Positions 6,126 through 6,150 of a stretch of DNA of 6,150 nt are shown here, piece after piece. Location of the stretch: positions 1 through 6,150 of the forward strand of contig DASZZV010000347.1 of assembly GCA_035544835.1 (NCBI GenBank), read 5' to 3'. The position numbers were made by a program, and so were the translations under genes. The notes beneath the pieces are model-generated. The model made no database searches. It saw nothing but the letters and a program-made list of their open reading frames with translations, and was not told where the DNA came from. The first letter of the stretch is position 1. Each line of letters opens with the position of its first letter. This DNA is from DASZZV01 sp035544835. Its GTDB lineage: Bacteria; Acidobacteriota; Thermoanaerobaculia; Gp7-AA8.

Positions 6126-6150
6126 CACTCTGGCGCGACGCGGCACTCAT

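Overview
This is a GC-rich, gene-dense bacterial chromosomal fragment. The lytic transglycosylase with a signal peptide, the PAS-GGDEF-EAL signalling protein and clusters of REP-like palindromes suggest a free-living diderm. An Acidobacteriota-type genome is my best guess, but that rests on a remembered resemblance of the protein and repeat styles, not on a marker gene.

Layout. (1) 2-958 (+): the 3' part of an NAD(P)-binding SDR/epimerase-type protein, cut by the left edge, whose C-terminal half looks like a DUF1990 domain. It converges on (2) 975-2879 (-), a PAS-GGDEF-EAL protein with a complete EAL catalytic set, a broken GGDEF signature (SGDSF) and an intact RxxD inhibitory-site motif. It is probably a c-di-GMP phosphodiesterase. 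(3) 2974-4299 (-): a TPR protein joined through a Pro/Ala-rich linker to an AIM24-like beta domain. (4) 4501-5211 (-): an exported SLT-type lytic transglycosylase. (5) 5460-5825 (+): a 121-residue regulator that is only an AraC-type DNA-binding domain, divergent from the transglycosylase.

Two intergenic regions hold elaborate palindromic repeats. At 4361-4482, between the transglycosylase and the TPR gene, a 30-bp perfect inverted repeat encloses further hairpins, giving four stem-loops in about 120 bp. At 5894-6125, downstream of the AraC-type gene, a 51-bp inverted repeat with three mismatches encloses a second, 17-bp inverted pair, giving six hairpins. The two clusters differ in sequence but share the mirror-image architecture of REP/BIME elements. 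The first creates a false N-terminal extension on the TPR gene, and the second creates false short ORFs on both strands.

Genes 4, 3 and 2 lie in the same direction (transglycosylase, TPR-AIM24, EAL) with gaps of about 200 and 94 bases. They could be a loose cell-envelope and signalling cluster, but the gaps and the intervening repeat argue against a tight operon. I see no CRISPR array, tRNA, rRNA, transposase gene or defence system. Nothing here clearly amounts to a new biological system; the most unusual content is the repeat architecture and the domain fusions.
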